From Tulasnella sp. 424 (lineage: Eukaryota > Basidiomycota > Agaricomycetes > Cantharellales > Tulasnellaceae), in contig WSUB01000019.1 of the NCBI GenBank assembly GCA_019633425.1, forward strand, positions 124,001-188,000: a stretch of 64,000 bases of DNA, written 5' to 3'. Both the position numbers and the translations under genes were made by a program. The notes under the pieces were generated by a model. That model had not been told where the DNA came from and did no database searches. It was given only the letters and a program-made list of their open reading frames with translations. The number at the start of each line of letters is the position of its first letter. The stretch's first letter is position 1. Shown here piece after piece: positions 23,546-34,700 of this stretch.

Positions 23546-26288
23546 TCATATTCTTGCTCTCTTGGAACTGTCACCGAAATATCCCAGCGCTTCAGAGTCG
23601 TCTTCCTCAGGGCTTTGACCATCAAACGCCTCTCGACCTCGTTTCCGCTGTTGCCGAACGGCTCGGACAACCTTGATATCTAGCTTGAGGCCTCTCAATC
23701 CACCTAGGCACCACGCGCGGCGAAGTTCAAGGCGGTTTACCCCTTCCACGATGCTCAATGGAATTATCTGCGGGCAGGGATCAGCTGACAGTCTTTAATG
23801 ATAACTCAGGGAACGTACCTCTGTTGAAGCGACACCAGACCTATTTGGAGACAGAAGGAACTCAGCGTCGGAGCTACCTGTCCAGTTAATTCTCATGAAG
23901 ATCCAGGAATCGTCGATTGGCTACCATGATAGCGGTCAGAGCCTGGGGTGTACTTAAGTGGCACCGGTACTCACATCGTCACCGCCTTGACCGGGCTCTT
24001 GGGAACTGGTCACAACAATCTTGGCAGTACTATCGTTTCGAAGTTCCGCATAGAACTCTGAGCTGATCCCAAAGGAGAAGGATATCCGGCTGCAGTCGTT
24101 ATGGACAGCAAAGCTTGCGATTCCGGTCTCTCGAACCTCGTAAAGTCGAGTTTGTTGCCTTTCCGGAATAGCTTGGACGGCGACTTCAATGGTTTGAGTG
24201 CTTTGTTCCGAGTAGACGCGAGGGATGGGTTCCGGCTCCACGGGTGTACTGATTTCGAGTTCTGGTTCCGGCTCCATAGGTAGACTGATTTCGGGCTCTG
24301 CTTCCGGCTCCGTAGGTAGACTGATTTCGAGTTCTGCTTCCGGCTCCATAGGTAGACTGACTTCAGGTTCTGGTTCGGGCTCCGTTGGGGCGCTTGGTTC
24401 TTGTTCTGGCTCCGGTTCCGGTTCGGGTAGAGCGCTTTCAGATTCAAGGTCGAATAGAGATGAGGAACGAGAGCGAATTGGCTCTTCGGCTACGGTGCTC
24501 AAATGCAGACCGTCAGAGTGTTCCGTTTCCTCGAACCCAGGGGCCGCAAAGTTCGTATTTGGGAGCTCGACGTCGACCTGCTCTGGTACTGTGTCTTCCT
24601 CCGGAGCTGGATGAGCACCAAAGGAACTTTGAACCCCCTCACTGGGATGTTTTGCCCTGATTTGATTAAGAGCCTCCACGGCGACTCGCACAAGGTCGGG
24701 GCCGTAACGGGCAACGAACGACATATCTATCGTCTGAGAGTCGGGACCAGTGGCATTAAACTTGCGCTGTAAATAAGGACCAAGTGGACGAACTGCTTCC
24801 ACGAGTTCGTCGTCCATATCCTCCCTGTCTCCGAATGGGTGAGCTGGGAGATATCGAAATGCGCTAGAATACTCACGAGACAGGATAGGGTGGAGCACCT
24901 GAGGTATCCTCCGTATTATTGGTCTCCGCTGCAGGCTGCTCGGGATAAGAGAGCGAAGGAGTGAACTCCTCGACAGTTAAGGACTTCACAAGGTCGTCCA
25001 TAGTTTCGACCATTGGGGCGTCGGCGCCTGGGACTTCGTGCGCTATCTCCTGCGTCAAGGTCTCCATCGGTTCACCTTCCATTGCGGGGTCTCTCTCCTG
25101 AGCTAGAGAGTCGCTGGATTCTGGCATAGTCGTCCATTCAACTAGCATGGCTTCCCCCAGCTGCAGGTCCTCGGCCTCCATCTCGACGTTAACAGCATCC
25201 GTAGGGCCCTCGGTTTCGGTGGGTATAGCTCCTGGGTCAGGTTCAATTGCGGGGGCTTCTGTTTGGGCTGCCAAAGCCCTGGCCCGCATGAGCATGGATG
25301 CGACGCGATTAGGTGGGCGTGCTGGCACTGGTGGTGGCTGCTCGACAATTCCTTCGTCCGTGGTAGGCTGAGGTTCGACTTGGAACGGAAGAGCGAGGTA
25401 ATCAGAAGTCGAAGGCTGGTTGAAGATACTCAGAGACGTCGGTGGGTCTGTTGAGCGTAGCGGTGTTGGGGAAGTTGGCGTGGAAGGGCGCCCCGGGGAA
25501 TCCGAACGACACGGGAGCGGGCGGAAGACCACGCCCTGGTCTGCCGAATTTGTTAGCGCAGGGTGGATGGATATGGATGGATCCATAGTAAAAGGGATAG
25601 TAAACGGAGCGCTGGGACCTTCTTCTCCAAGCGCGGTATATCGAGTAATGATTGCGTTATACGCGCCGACGAGTTCTACAGGGTTGGCCATTCGGGCGAT
25701 AAGCGGGAGGGCTGATCCCGAACGAATCATTTTGGCTTACTCTGGAGGTATTCTTGACTTTGGAACTTGTAATGATGCTGGAATATTGCGCTTAGCACCT
25801 TTCGTACGCTTCGCAATAGGTATCGCTCAGTGGATGTGGTCGCGACACTGTCATGCCGCTTTCTGATGACCTAGAGATCGAAGAAACTTGAACGAAATGG
25901 GCGGACAAGATACATTCGGATCGGATCGTACGTCGATAAAGTGTAACGCCTCTAATACTCCTCTGGCGTCGTATGTGTCGTTTTTCCGGAAGAAGTGTTT
26001 GACAACCCTGACCGCGTAGCGGAACTCTTTGGATCGTGGTTGGTATGTGAGAATATCTTTTTCGAACTCTTCGAGTTTATTCCTATTCCTCTGCCACTGA
26101 AGGGGGTGAGGGAAGCAAAAAACGCCCAGGTCTACAACGATGGAACAAAAAGAGGGCAAAAATCTGAATGGGAATGAACTGACAATGTTCTCGACCTCCT
26201 CTTCTAGTACGCCCGTCGCCCCTGGGAAGCTCACAGGGGAACTGAAATAGTCCTGGTTTGGTAGTCCTTGCAAGGTTGGTTCGTTCAT
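23546..26288 (-). CDS. Unrecognised protein with disordered Glu/Pro-repeat centre
   Basis: I do not recognise this gene. Splice signals link several frames into one. The start at 26286-26288 gives MNEPTLQGLPNQDYFSSPVS. After an intron comes a charged helical part NKLEEFEKDILTYQPRSKEF with VVKHFFRKNDTYDARGVLEA. A 43-bp intron (GTATCT...CTCTAG) leads to ERYLLRSVRKVLSAIFQHHY, and another to KLVGAYNAIITRYTALGEEG. The middle 450 residues are low complexity, Pro/Glu/Ser/Thr-rich, with PPPVPARPPNRVASMLMRAR and a 12-residue EPE-type repeat. The end is again globular: REYSSAFRYLPAHPFGDRED, SWIFMRINWTGSSDAEFLLS and LSIVEGVNRLELRRAWCLGG. It finishes with a basic patch QQRKRGREAF and KRARI. The order suggests structured ends joined by a disordered linker. 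Intron choices are by eye. Confidence 0.65.
24230..24425. repeat. Imperfect 36-bp minisatellite in the unrecognised gene
   Basis: Tandem imperfect 36-bp units. On the minus strand they encode a 12-residue pattern of the form SLPMEPEAELEI, about four to five copies, flanked by shorter EPEP repeats. The period keeps the reading frame. Confidence 0.85.
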
Positions 26289-26537
26289 GGGATGGGTCAA
26301 ACGAGAGTGGGCGACTGGGATCGGGGAGAGATGGTAAAGGCGATAGCGTTCGCGCGCGGAAGGAGGTCCTTTTGCCAGTCTTTTCGCGCGATGACCCTGG
26401 CGGCTAACTCTACTTCCGCCTCCACGTGACACAAGTGGGGCAACGGTGATTAGAACCGTTTTTGGACGTCACTCCGATCAGTAAAAAAAACGGGCAAATA
26501 AGATGTTGTACTATTCGCAGCCAGCACAAAGAAAAGA

Positions 26538-28870
26538 TTACAAGAAATTGGCGAGTTTAGCTGCTGCCTCCCTCGCGTCCAGCCGACTCCGACTCGGTTG
26601 AACGTACATCGACCGAGCCATCGAGTTCGTCTGCCCTGCACTTCCGAATTGCCCAGGACGAGCGTGAATCCCGGCTGGACTGGGCGGTCCTCCCGAGTGC
26701 GGGTACGGTGCTTGAGCACCAAGGGGATCGTGCGGTGTCAGTGGTGACGTTGGTGCTGATACCGACGATCCAGCAGCTGCACCGAAGACCGCTCGCTGGG
26801 CCACTACAGATGGAGATAAAGGAGCAGGACGGGCGCCTCCCTCTGGTGGTATGCCTGGTTGCGCGGTGGTGGGTGGGCTGACGAACATCGACTGCGTTCC
26901 GTCTAATCGTCCTGGGTGTCCCATCTGGGGGCTATTTGGCGCAGTCGAGCCGTTGGGGTGGGGGACCGACGGTTGGGGCGGGCCGAACGAAGGTCGTTGT
27001 GCTTCTTGAGATGTTCTCTGAAGATCCGGTGCACTAACAGTTCGGATAGGTGCTCCCACTACAGCCAACGACGCTTGGGGAGATACGGATGCTCGAACGT
27101 CGACGGCTTTCTTGTTGATGCTGGCAAAGTCTTGCCGAAGGGACTCGAGCTCGCGAAGGAGTTGCTTTTCGTATAACACTGTGGTCCGGACGTGTTCGAT
27201 GAGGGAGTGCGTGATATCTTCGTGCGTATATCGGGAATGGGTGTGGAGCGCTTTGTGGAGGTTTTGCGAGATTCCATCGACCCTTTTTGCGAGAATCTGC
27301 TCATACTTGTTCGCCTAATCGTTCGAGTGCCGGAGCAGTTAGGATTTCTGGGTCTAATATTCCCGACGAGTGCGACGCACCTCTTCTAATTCTTCCAAAG
27401 CTTCGTCCACCCGTTCTGGACGAATATTACTACTGCTCTTTAACCTTTCAATGTTCCTCCGCTTCGAAATCGACGCTTTCACCGCACTCTGATACTCCTC
27501 CAGGACCTGGGTTCGTTGTTGCAAAGTTTCCTGTTCAAAGAATGCGTAATGAATATGACATATTCTGGCTCTCCCTATGACGTAACTTCGTACCTTGGCG
27601 GACTTGGCGTTCAGCCCCTGGTAGCCCAGCGAATCACCGAGAATCACAACTTCGCTTGCAGCCTTCACCAAAGTGGGTCAACGCTCAACAAACTTCTCAA
27701 ACAAAAATACTACAACTTACCTGTGCTTGATCGACATCCCCGTAATTGTGCATCACCCGTCCTAGTTTCCTGAAGGCAACTGCGAGGGGTTGGTGGGCTT
27801 CTGCCGTTGCGACGTTGATAAGCCTATTGCCCATCTCCGTGTGTGTTACAGCAAGAGCTGATGAAAAGCAAACGCAACATCAGCAACCGTCTGTGGATGC
27901 AGCAGTGCGACGAGCTTCACACCTTTCCGAGCCCGAGAAAGCTTGTCGACTGCTTTCGCCGCATCGAAGAACTCTCCTTCCAATCTCGTAAGCTCCAAAC
28001 GAGCAGTAATAAGCTCTTCGTCTTCGTCTGGCGCACCCCGCTTCAGAAGGCTGAAGCCGGAGCTCGTTTTACGTTTTGCTCGTACAGTCGGCTGGTACTG
28101 CGTGTCCGGAATGCATCAGACAGGCTATCCACCCCAAGACGTAGCACTGAGACTCACTCCAAAGTCGCTCTCGATAAATGACCGCACTTCTTCGTCGTGC
28201 ATTAAGATCGGGTCTTCGCTAACCCGGGTGAACCACCGCTGGAGCATGACTTTGACCAGCCTGTCATCCTCCTCGTCGGTGGGTGCGGAGGTCTGAGCTA
28301 ATGGTAAAGCTGGAACGATGGTCTGAGGGTTGCTGTATGTGATTTGCTCCGCGAAACGTTGGCACTCAACGTAGGAGCGGGAGACGTTGCGATAAGTCGT
28401 TCCGGTGAAGTTAGGGAGGTTGGTCTACGAAGAAGGCGTAATTAGCTCATCGACGAACGCTGACCGAACTCCTTCTCGTCCAGAGCTTTTCTTCTAACCT
28501 GTGCGTCCAGTCGGACGAGGATATCTCTCCGGTTTCGGTCAAGACCCGTAATCCTGACCCTCAGATAGGGCTCACTCCTCTCGAACTTGGCGTTCCCGTT
28601 ATTCTGCGGCGAGACCATCCCAGATGGAGGTTGCCCATACACTTGGGGTTCTTTGCCATAAGGATTCGTTGGTCCGCCTTGCAGCCCACTGTGAGGAGGT
28701 TTTTCCGGCGTTCCAGGTGGCTTTGGGGACGAAGGCTTTGGTAGGATGACACCGTCCGCGAATGGGTTATGGGATGTCGCTGGCCAGGCCGGTACAGGTG
28801 CCGTTTGGGGCGTAATTGATGAAGAGGGAGATGAGGAGTTTGCGAAGGCGTTTGCAAGTGGGTCGTACAT
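26538..28870 (-). CDS. VPS17: Retromer sorting-nexin subunit Vps17 (PX-BAR)
   Basis: Membrane-binding subunit of the fungal retromer (Vps5-Vps17 dimer), which recycles cargo from endosomes to the Golgi. The start at 28868-28870 (MYDPLANAFANSSSP) leads into a Pro-rich leader. The PX domain follows: FERSEPYLRVRITGLDRNRR, DILVRLDAQTNLPNF, TGTTYRNVSRSYVECQRFAE and LVKVMLQRWFTRVSEDPILM. The BAR region has ARLELTRLEGEFFDAAKAVD, AVTHTEMGNRLINVATAEAH, AASEVVILGDSLGYQGLNAK, TLQQRTQVLEEYQSAVKASI and LYEKQLLRELESLRQDF. A long Pro/Ser/Gly-rich C-terminal extension ends AAAKLANFL. It is divergently arranged with the phosphoesterase at 29178. Its 5' part was copied twice downstream as truncated pseudogenes (41310-42200 and 45812-46219), making this the only functional copy in the window. 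Confidence 0.9.
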
Positions 28871-29177
28871 ATGACCGTTTGTAGGTAGACAGTGATTACT
28901 CGAGATGGAGGGAGGGGGAAACGAAGCGAGGTCAGTCGAGAGCGTAACACTCCAGGGGCATGGGAACTTCTGCCGGCAAGCCGCGCAGTTCCCAGTTTGT
29001 CGCCTTCCACTACTCACTGAAACCGAACCGCCACTTGTTAGCCCGGAGCGCCCAACTGGTCACCACACCTTTTCTACGTGCATTTAACCTGACCTGATGT
29101 GGCGGTCCAAAGGGGAACGACTCGAACTTGGCGGCTACCACCCCCTTTCCCATCCCCCTCGCAGACAGTCGACAATC
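28871..29177. promoter_or_regulatory. Bidirectional promoter region between VPS17 and phosphoesterase 1
   Basis: About 300 bp between divergent starts. An in-frame upstream ATG for the phosphoesterase lies at 29097. The whole interval recurs, diverged, at about 42201-42517 and, split by a SINE, at about 46220-46842. No TATA box is obvious. Confidence 0.55.
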
Positions 29178-30766
29178 ATGAAAGTGGTCGTGCCGACGGT
29201 GGGACTTTTTGTGCTCTCGTATTATGCTCTAGTAGGGAGTGCTGGTCAGTCACGTTCAAATACTTCATTCTGTGTGCGGTGCTAACGCAGGGCCACGGCG
29301 TAGCGCCGGCCATTTTCAGCGGCCGCCAGACGACATCTGTGGATGCTCTCAATCCCTACCCGAATAAACGAAAGATTCACTTCAAAGACGATGGGACTTT
29401 CAGACTGACCGTCTTCAGCGACCTCCACTTTGGTGAAAATCCATGGGACGATTGGGGACCAGAACAAGACCGCAAGAGCCTCATCGTCATGAATAACATG
29501 CTCGACTTGGAGCAACCCGATTTTGTTGCGATCAATGGTGATTTGATTACTGGTGAAAGTAAGCCGCCCGTCGTAACGTCGTTTGACGGCCGACTGAATG
29601 GCACCGACCTGTCACCCTTTCGGCAGATACATTCAAGGAGAACAGCACACTTCTCATCGACCAACTTACATCTCCGCTCACTCAGAAGAACGTCCCATTC
29701 TCTTCAGCTTACGGAGTGAGTCCCTCTTTCTTCGCGGAGCGGTTGCCTTCGGCCATCAGGTCCTGACGCACGTGCGTTACTTGTTACTTAGAACCATGAC
29801 AACGCCCCCAACATAACTCACCTCAAAGAGATCGAGCGAGAGCAGCTCGTCGCCCCCACGAGCTACACTCGCAGAGCACCAGAAGGCGTTGGGGGGCCGG
29901 GCGGGGAAGGGAACTATTGGGTTCCGGTTTACGCGAAAGATACTGGTGAGTCGATGGAGCGAGCCTTCGAAAACGAATCCTGATCTCCCGTTCCCACCTA
30001 TGCCTGGGGGCGCAACGCTCTAGACCCCGCACCATCATTAATTCTCTGGTTTTTCGACTCCCGAAGCGGCTGGGCGCTCGATTCAAACAACCAAACCGTC
30101 AACATACCCGACTGGGTCGACGATAGCGTCGCGAAATGGCTGGTCGGCGAAACGGCAGCAATGAACGAAGCCTGGGGTTCACCGGAGAATAGAGCGGCGC
30201 TGGCGTTTGTTCACGTCCCATTGTACGTCTGCCTCCTTGTTTCAAGTCAGTCCACCTGACACACGATTCTTCGAATTCCGCTAGCCACGTCATGGAGTCT
30301 CTTCAGCCCACCCGAGACCCCGTCAAGGAGCCCGGAATGGATGAAGACAAATTGGGAGTAGGCTCAACGCAGTCTACTGTTGACACTTCAGCGTGGGGTA
30401 ACGACCGCGACAAGCCTTTCTGGACGGCGTTGACCTCTAACGTCAAGAATCTTCACGCCGTCGTCTCTGGGCACGGTATGATCCAGCCTTTCTATACTTA
30501 TCGATGGACCCTCAAGCTCAACCTCTCTATCCATCCTCTTAGACCATGGAAACGAATGGTGCTCGCGCGATCCGACCACTAAGCAAGTTCTCTGCTTCAA
30601 CAAGCACACCGGATATGGTGGATACTCGAAGCCTGGTTGGGGTCACGGAGTGCGGACGTTCGATTTCAATTTATCGACATTGACAAAAAGCGTTCAATCT
30701 TGGGTGACAATGGAGAATGGGACAAGAATCGATGCGGTGACATTGGATGCATCGTATGGAATGTGA
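29178..30766 (+). CDS. Calcineurin-like metallophosphoesterase (Dcr2/Sia1/PAP29-like), copy 1
   Basis: Secreted or vesicular metallophosphatase. The ATG at 29178 gives a hydrophobic signal peptide MKVVVPTVGLFVLSYYALVG. An in-frame ATG at 29097 would add 27 hydrophilic residues. After a phase-1 intron (acceptor GCGTAG) come APAIFSGRQTTSVDALNPYP and the metal-binding motifs of the family: VFSDLHFGENPWDDWGPEQD, FVAINGDLITGEN, YGNHDNAPNITHLKEIE, LAFVHVPFH and SGHDHGNEWC. It ends VTMENGTRIDAVTLDASYGM. About six introns, all with GT-AG ends, join these motifs in frame, so the gene looks functional. Two further copies are at 42437-44106 (coding region intact) and 46843-48422 (dead). It converges on NLR1. 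The substrate cannot be predicted. Confidence 0.87.
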
Positions 30767-31153
30767 TGTCAAAAATGGGTTTTGCTGGTTGATTACTGGT
30801 GTCATCTTGCGCGTCGTGTTTCTCTTGCAAGAGTGAACATTCCAATCACTGAGATCGGACAGTGTTTGTTATTTCCTTTCAGTATATATACTATGCAATG
30901 AAGACGTGACCGTTAACACTTGGTATTCCCATTGATACCCTTCACCCCAAAACGGCAAGATAAAACTTGCCTGTATGTGGCAAGGACTGGCTGGATAAAT
31001 GGTTTACAGGAGAAATCGGAGATAAAAAAACGCTTGCCAATGGTGCACATAACAATCTCATGGAAAAGTGGTACCACGGCCTGAGGAGGGCAGTCTAGGG
31101 TGCACAATGCTATTCTATAACCAGATGTTATGGGTGCTCGAATGGTTCTGAAG

Positions 31154-31562
31154 TAGGGTAGACACCTCCGGAGAGGTGTCGGACAGGTCTTAGGCAGGTA
31201 CATGACACCGTTGCTGGGGCAGCTCAGTAAAAGACGCAGTCAATGACCGGTAAATGACAGATAAAAGCCAGGGGTGAATCGCTCGATTCCAATCAGAGTA
31301 AATAGTGTTTATTTCACCTGAAAGGGAAAGCAAACAAGTTTGTGAGCATGATGTACCTTCCAAGCGGACCTGACAGTCCGGAGCATTAGATTAACCAAAA
31401 AAAAATGATTCACATTGAAGCACGGACTCTATTGCACAGCTCTTCTTTTAGCGGGTCCATCACCAATAACTGACACCCCTATCTCAAGCCTCCGGTTGTT
31501 GACCAGTCATGACATGTCATTAACCTACCTGTCATTACCAGGGAGTTGTTGATGCTACCCTA
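31154..31562. mobile_element. Non-autonomous hAT-type element (MITE), 409 bp
   Basis: The element begins TAGGGTAG and ends CTACCCTA, a perfect 8-bp terminal inverted repeat. It is flanked by a perfect 8-bp direct repeat TTCTGAAG (31146-31153 and 31563-31570). The paralogous interval in unit 3 (near 48790-48805) has a single related site TTCTAAAG and no insert, showing the empty site. An 8-bp duplication and a TAGGG terminus fit the hAT superfamily. No transposase frame is inside. A palindrome (acacctccggagaggtgt) sits next to the left end. It lies in the 3' flank between phosphoesterase 1 and NLR1. Confidence 0.88.
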
Positions 31563-31756
31563 TTCTGAAGGTATGGAAACGCCCCCACCCCCCAGCAATG
31601 TGCCATTTTGGAGGATGTGCTCATATCTTTCTGCCGAGATTGACTCCTGGGCATATGATCAAAGCAGGATAAAAAACAAAGGGTCTGCAGTACATTTGGC
31701 ATGCTGCCTAAAAGGAAACTTTATCTATAGTGCTGATACACTATGGAAAACCCCTA

Positions 31757-34700
31757 CTAGCACCACTCAGGCTGTGGCATAGTGAGAGCAGGAGACACAT
31801 CAAAGAAGTATACACATGGACCAGAAGCAAATGCAAGTGTACCATGTGAGAGCAAAATGATAGGAGTGGAGTACCTCCAGTACTTGTGGGGAAGCCACAG
31901 GAAGTTGTTGGATAGAAACGTCACCCACTGTCCTTGAAATCCAAGAGAGTGTTGTCCAGATGATGGGAATGGTGTACTGTAGGTGTCATGTGATGGGATT
32001 AGTGAGGCATTTGGGTTGGAAAGTATGGGATGAGACAAAAGATTCCTAGAGTCACTGGAACGCTGCAGGAGCAAGGTCCAGAAGGCAGTAGTTAGGGACT
32101 GGATTCCACCACCAAAGGATTGATCATGATCTATCAGAGGCCCTCCAACAGGAGCTCCAGACTCTACATCCCACAATCGAATTATTTTGTTATTGGACCC
32201 GGAAGCAAGGAGCTTGCCATCTGGGGAGAAGGCAACAGCATTCACAGGCCTATTGTGACCCCTCAGAGGCTCTCCAACAGGAGCTCCAGACTCTGCATCC
32301 CACAATTGGATTGTTGTGTCATCAGACCCGGAAGCAAGGAGCTTGCCATCTGGGGAGAAGGCAACAACATTGACAGTCCAATCATGACCTCCCAGAGGAT
32401 CTCCAACTGGAGCTCCAGACTCTGCATCCCACAATTGTATTGTTGTGTCAGTGGACCCAGAGGCAAGGAGCTTGCCATCTGGGGAGAAGGCCACAGCATT
32501 CACAGACCCATTATGACCCCTCAGAGGCTCTCCAACAGGAGTTCCAGACTCTGCATCCCATAATTGAATTGTTTCATCATTGGACCCAGAAGCAAGGAGC
32601 TTACCATCTGAGGAGAAGGCAACAGCACTGACCCAGCCTTTATGACCTCTTTGAGGCCGCTCAGGAGGAGCTCCAGACCGTGCCTCCCACAATCGAATTG
32701 TTCTGTCATCAGACCCAGAAGCAAGGAGCTTGCCTTCTGGGGAGAAGGCAACAGTGCTGACAGTCTCATCATGACCTCTCAAAGGCTCTCCAACAGGAAC
32801 TCCAGACTCAACATACAACAATTGAATTGTTGCATCAACGGACCCAGAGGCAAGGAGCTTGCCATCTGGGGAGAAGGCAACAGCCTTCACAGGCCCATTG
32901 GAATACCTCAGAGGCTTCCCAACAGGAGCTCCAGACTCTGCATCCCACAATTGAATTGTGTGGTCACCGGATCCAGAAGCAAGGAACTTGCCTTCTGGGG
33001 AGAAGGCAACACTGCTGACAGCCTCATCATGACCTCTCAGAGGCTCTCCAACAGGAGCTCCAGACTCAGCATCCCACAATTGAATTGTTTTGTCATCGGA
33101 CCCAGAAGCAAGGAGCTTGCCATTTGGGGAGAAGGCAACAGCTCTGACCCCGTCATCATGACCTCTCAGAGGCCTTCCAACAGGACCTCCAGACTTTGCA
33201 TCCCACAATTGAATTGTTTTGTCATCAGACCCAGAAGCAAGGAGCTTGCCTTCTGGGGAGAAGGCAACAGCATTAACAGGCCTTCTGTGACCCCTCAGAG
33301 GTTCTCCAACAGGAGCTCCAGACCCTGCATCCCACAATCGAATTGTTCTGTCACCAGACCCAGAAGCAAGGAGCTTGCCTTCTGGGGAGAAGGCAACAGT
33401 GTTGACAGCCTCATCATGACCTCTCAGACGTTCTCCAACAGCAGCTCCAGACTCATTGTCCCAGAACTGAAGCATCCCATCATTAAATCCAGACACCATG
33501 ACTCCATTATGTGGGGCAAAGGCAATGGAGGTAGACCTTGCAATTGTTTGCCTGCTCCATATGCCCGGTGGCCATGTTGTGTCTCGTGGGCCATTCAGCA
33601 CACGAGTTGTTGCACGATTGCAATTGTGCTTCCAGAGGGATGTGCTCACCGGGGACAATGGAAGTGCTGAAGCATAAATGTGCAGGGCACCAAATGTAAT
33701 TGGTTCATAGAACATGGTAATGAACCGATGAACATCCCTCCACAAGGCTGTGAGCAAAGGGTCTGCAGCTTGAGGGCACTCCTGAAACATGTGTTAGTTG
33801 CAGTACCTTGATTTGAGATACCAACGTGCCAGCTTACCTGCAGCCATGAATGCATCTGCCTTGCAATCTTCATTGATTCTCGTGTTTCCCCAATAAGACT
33901 CATAACCTCTAGCCACCCGAGCACTTTTTTCTCACTGAAATCCCCTATATCAGCCAGGATTTGCTGAACATCCAGTTGTGACCCCATTGTACTGGCCATG
34001 ATATGTATTGACCAGGAGCGACAGCAATACCGAAGACCTTGGGGAACGTGTAACTTTACACGTTCCTGGATGTCTATATCGCAGTTTGCCTTCGATAGAT
34101 CGGACAGATGGCAAATATTGTGTTTAAGGTCTCGTACCATCAGCTGGAGGCATTTCAACGCAAGGTATCGGTGGCTGCTGGCGACATCCACGGAATACGG
34201 CTCCCCGCCGCATCGTTCCCCATTGACGAGTAGGTCTCGGACAGACGTGTGCATGAGTTGGATAGAGTCGCCCGATGAATCCGGAACGTGGATCACCGAT
34301 CCGAGGTTAACGAGAACCTCTGAGCGGAGTAATTTCACAATGGTATCATGATGTTTGCCCTGGAAGCATGGGAGATCGGCGGACAGAAAGGCGAAGATGT
34401 CGAGCGAGATTGGATGGGATGCCGCAACAAGAGTACTGAGTATATGCAGTAAAGGTTGCTCTCCTACGGGACTCTTCTTAGCCTTGTTCAGGGCTTGGGA
34501 GAATATTTGGAGGTAAAGGTTGTCCAGACCGTCGTACATCTCGGGGGACGTCAGGAGCCATTCCAAACGATCTTCGGGTGACCCCTGCTTGATATATTCC
34601 ATCACCGTCTGTGCCCACTGAAAGAGGCCTTGAGACCTCTCCACAAGCGATGCCACGTCTTCGGACCGGGGCCAGTTGCCTGGAGTCCGCTTTACCTTCC

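Noticed and set aside
32642..33670. A 342-codon open frame on the plus strand inside NLR1, and similar plus-strand frames at 49,536-51,419
   Set aside because: They are antisense to the WD40 repeats. Their periodic protein sequence mirrors the 129-bp repeat and has no independent support.
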